From: DATEPR01 sp036503065
GTDB lineage: Bacteria; Actinomycetota; Actinomycetes; Mycobacteriales; Pseudonocardiaceae
NCBI GenBank assembly: GCA_036503065.1
Contig: DASXXM010000615.1
Coordinates: 1-6,993 of the forward strand
DNA: 6,993 nt
Direction: 5' to 3'
Shown here: piece after piece, positions 5,134 through 6,993 of the stretch
Layout: every line of letters begins with the position of its first letter
How positions within the stretch are numbered: the stretch's first letter is position 1
Made by a program: the position numbers and the translations under genes
The notes under the pieces: generated by a model
Told to the model about the DNA's origin: nothing
What the model saw: the letters and a program-made list of their open reading frames with translations, nothing else
Database searches by the model: none

Positions 5134-6645
5134 GTGACCACATCCCAGGTCGACGTCGGCACGAACGGTTCCGCTGCGCAGGCGCCGACGTTCGACTCGT
5201 TGAACCCGAGCACCGGTGACGTCGTGGCCAGCCACCCGATCCACAGCGCGGCGGACGTCGAGGCCGCCGTGGACCGAGCCCGAATCGCCGCCGAGTGGTG
5301 GTCGGGCCTGGGCTTCGCTGGCCGGGCCGAGCGGATGCGGCGCTGGGCAGGCGTGTTCACCCGGCGGATGGCCCAACTGGCGGATGTCGTCTACACGGAA
5401 ACGGGCAAACCGCACAGCGATGGGCAGTTGGAGATCGTGCTGGCCATCGAACACATCGCCTGGGCGGGCAAGCACGCCGGCAAGGTACTCGGGCCGCAGA
5501 AGCGCTCCCCCGGCCTGCTGATGGCGAACTACGTGGCAACCGTGGAGTACGAGCCGCTCGGGGTGGTCGGCGTGATCGGCCCGTGGAACTACCCGGTGTT
5601 CACCCCGATGGGCTCGATCGCGTACGCGTTGGCGGCGGGGAACGCGGTGGTGTTCAAGCCGAGCGAGTACAGCCCCGGTGTGGGCGCGTGGCTGGTGCAG
5701 TCGTTTGCGGACGTCGTGCCGGAGCAGCCGGTGCTCCAGTTGATCACCGGATTCGGCGAGACCGGCGCGGCGCTGTGCCGGTCGGGTGTCGACAAGATCG
5801 CGTTCACCGGCTCGGCCGCCACCGGCAAGCGCGTGATGGCGGCGTGCGCGGAAACACTGACCCCCGTGGTGATCGAGGGCGGCGGCAAGGACGCCCTGCT
5901 GGTCGACGCCGACGCGAACCTGGACGAGGCAGCCGACGCGGCGGTCTGGGGCGGCATGTTCAACGCGGGCCAGACATGCGTCGGCGTCGAGCGGGTGTAC
6001 GTACACGAGAAGGTGCACGACGAGTTCGTGGCGAAGGTCCTCGAGAAGGCGTCGGACCTGCGCGCCGGCTCGGACCCGGGCGCCAAGCTGGGCCCGATCA
6101 CCATGCCGGGGCAGCTGAACGTCATCCGCGAGCACATCACGGACGCGCTGGCCAAGGGTGGCAAGGCCCTGCTCGGCGGCATCGACTCGGTCGGCGACCG
6201 GTTCGTACAGCCGACGGTCCTGGTCGACGTACCGGAGGACTCGAAGGCGGTCACCGACGAGACGTTCGGCCCGACCATCACGATCGCCAAGGTCCGCGAC
6301 ATGGACGACGCCGTGGCCAAGGCCAACGCCACTCGTTACGGCCTCGGCAACACGGTGTTCTCCCGCAGCCGGGGCGTGGAACTGGCCAAGCGCCTGCGAT
6401 CGGGCATGGTCGCGGTGAACTCGGTGATCAGCTTCGCCGGCATCCCGAGCCTCCCGTTCGGCGGGGTCGGGCAGTCCGGGTTCGGCCGCATCCACGGCCC
6501 GGACGGCCTGCGCGAGTTCGCCCGGTCCAAGGCCATCGCACGGCCACGGTTCCGGGCGCCGCTCCAGCTGACCACGTTCTCCCGCTTGGAGAAAACAGAC
6601 AAACTGGTGGCAAAGCTCGTCACGCTGCTACACGGAAAGCGCTGA
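5134..6645 (+). CDS. NAD(P)+-dependent aldehyde dehydrogenase
   Basis: This 503-residue cytoplasmic enzyme oxidises an aldehyde to the acid. The key residues are intact: Asn152 in GPWNYP (oxyanion), FTGSAATG (224-231, cofactor loop), general base Glu248 in VIEGGGKDA, nucleophile Cys282 in NAGQTCVGVERVYV, and Glu376 with Phe378 in DETFGP. The 34-residue Glu-to-Cys spacing is the canonical one. The base motif reads EGGGKDA where most families have ELGGK. A C-terminal extension of roughly 30 residues (from about RFRAPLQL) rich in Lys and Leu follows the usual end, as in longer actinobacterial GabD2-like or coniferyl-type forms. I chose the GTG at 5134, which has AAGGAGG at 5123-5129; an in-frame ATG at 5104 has no such site. 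It is divergent from the SDR gene, suggesting a shared carbonyl pathway. Substrate unknown; succinate semialdehyde, aromatic or fatty aldehydes are possible. Confidence 0.92.
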   Translation: MTTSQVDVGTNGSAAQAPTFDSLNPSTGDVVASHPIHSAADVEAAVDRARIAAEWWSGLGFAGRAERMRRWAGVFTRRMAQLADVVYTETGKPHSDGQLEIVLAIEHIAWAGKHAGKVLGPQKRSPGLLMANYVATVEYEPLGVVGVIGPWNYPVFTPMGSIAYALAAGNAVVFKPSEYSPGVGAWLVQSFADVVPEQPVLQLITGFGETGAALCRSGVDKIAFTGSAATGKRVMAACAETLTPVVIEGGGKDALLVDADANLDEAADAAVWGGMFNAGQTCVGVERVYVHEKVHDEFVAKVLEKASDLRAGSDPGAKLGPITMPGQLNVIREHITDALAKGGKALLGGIDSVGDRFVQPTVLVDVPEDSKAVTDETFGPTITIAKVRDMDDAVAKANATRYGLGNTVFSRSRGVELAKRLRSGMVAVNSVISFAGIPSLPFGGVGQSGFGRIHGPDGLREFARSKAIARPRFRAPLQLTTFSRLEKTDKLVAKLVTLLHGKR

Positions 6646-6663
6646 AGCGCCGACGTGAATGCC

Positions 6664-6702
6664 GCCTGCGCGCCCGGCCGCGACTTCGCCGAGCGCGCAG
6701 GC
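6664..6702 (+). terminator. Strong hairpin terminator after the aldehyde dehydrogenase gene
   Basis: GCCTGCGCGC (6664-6673) pairs perfectly with GCGCGCAGGC (6693-6702). After one C-A mismatch, CGGC (6675-6678) pairs with GCCG (6688-6691), closing a nine-base loop. The total is 14 base pairs, nearly all G-C, starting 18 bases after the stop codon. No T-run follows on either strand, which is usual for actinobacterial hairpin terminators. By symmetry it could also stop transcription arriving on the minus strand from the FabH-like remnant. Confidence 0.7.
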
Positions 6703-6993
6703 AGACCCGTCCAGCGAACGCCGTGAAGTAGCGATCCGCCTCTCCTGTGGACCGCTGCCGCGCTCCCCGGCCGGGATCTGGATCAGGTCCGCGTTGCTGC
6801 CGTCGCTGCCAAGGACGCACGGACCGACCGCACCGAACTCGCCAGCCGACCGAACTCGCCAGCCGACCGAACTCGCCGACCGCGCGGGCTCGCCGGGCTC
6901 GCCGACCCGACCGGCCCGCCCGCAAGACCACCGCGCCCGCGCCGTCGGCGAAGATCACCGCGGTGGTGCGGTCGTTCGGGTCGATGATCGTGG
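6701..6993 (-). pseudogene. Decayed 3' part of a beta-ketoacyl-ACP synthase III (FabH/KASIII-like) gene
   Basis: Read on the minus strand from the window edge, three pieces in order match the middle of KASIII enzymes, which condense acyl-CoA with malonyl-ACP. The first (6990-6917) reads DPNDRTTAVIFADGAGAVVL. The second (about 6857-6766) is in another frame and reads GEFGAVGPCVLGSDG, then ADLIQIPAG. The third, back in the first frame (about 6764-6701), reads RQRSTGEADRYF and ends with GRVC. A 17-bp tandem repeat separates pieces one and two; a small indel near 6755-6770 separates two and three. Similarity stops at the outer edge of the terminator hairpin, so the later region carrying the catalytic His and Asn of the Cys-His-Asn triad is missing. 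The part with the catalytic Cys would lie beyond the window. Identification rests on recognised motifs, not alignment; sequencing error could explain a frameshift but not the missing C-terminus. Confidence 0.72.
6833..6900. repeat. 17-bp tandem repeat inside the FabH-like remnant
   Basis: The unit CCGAACTCGCCAGCCGA occurs exactly at 6833-6849 and 6850-6866. A third copy at 6867-6883 matches for its first 11 bases, and a diverged fourth at 6884-6900 keeps the CTCGCC core at the same phase. A further 9-bp duplication, GGGCTCGCC twice, spans 6886-6903. Since 17 is not a multiple of three, each added copy shifts the frame. Removing two copies (34 bp) brings the first two FabH-like pieces into one frame, so the expansion itself probably broke the gene. 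Confidence 0.85.

Noticed and set aside
5006..5143. Upstream extension of the SDR frame to an ATG at 5143
   Set aside because: It covers the promoter and palindrome and adds residues without SDR similarity; the ATG at 5005 has a strong ribosome site and begins the fold correctly.
5062..6495. Long minus-strand open frame of 477 codons opposite the aldehyde dehydrogenase gene
   Set aside because: No recognisable motifs, while the plus strand encodes a complete enzyme with all catalytic residues.

Overview
The window looks like chromosome from a high-GC actinomycete. Codon third positions are almost all G or C, GTG starts are common, one gene has a leaderless-type start (a -10 box placed so that transcription begins at the GTG), and the gene families are typical of soil Actinobacteria. 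A Pseudonocardiales-type organism (Amycolatopsis/Saccharothrix relatives) is my guess and cannot be shown from this sequence.

Left block, plus strand (1-2346): the 3' part of a TauD/TfdA-type Fe(II)/2-oxoglutarate dioxygenase, then an SsuC/TauC-type ABC permease and an SsuB/TauB-type ABC ATPase, closely spaced. This is a sulfonate or sulfate-ester uptake and desulfonation operon: the transporter imports the organosulfur compound and the dioxygenase releases sulfite. The periplasmic-type binding protein (SsuA/TauA) is not in view and is probably upstream.

Middle block, plus strand (2372-4053): an alpha/beta hydrolase with a leaderless-type promoter, followed with a TAGTG overlap by a spermidine-synthase-fold protein that lacks the usual aminopropyltransferase substrate motif. 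A 214-bp convergent gap (4054-4267) follows. It is visibly less GC-rich and holds an exact DnaA box and a doubtful small ORF.

Right block (4268-6645): a classical NADP-type short-chain dehydrogenase on the minus strand and an aldehyde dehydrogenase on the plus strand, divergent from a 128-bp region. The SDR promoter contains a perfect 14-bp palindrome inside a 19-bp -35/-10 spacer, the geometry of promoters activated by MerR-family regulators. The pair suggests inducible handling of aldehydes, ketones or other reactive carbonyls.

Right edge (6646-6993): a strong hairpin terminator follows the aldehyde dehydrogenase. On the minus strand, running in from beyond the window, lies the decayed 3' part of a beta-ketoacyl-ACP synthase III (FabH-like) gene. 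It is broken by a 17-bp tandem expansion, a second small frameshift, and loss of its C-terminal catalytic region at the hairpin. I found no mobile element, CRISPR array, RNA gene or clearly new multi-gene system. The points most worth a second look are the MerR-type promoter, the repeat-broken FabH remnant and the atypical spermidine-synthase-like protein.
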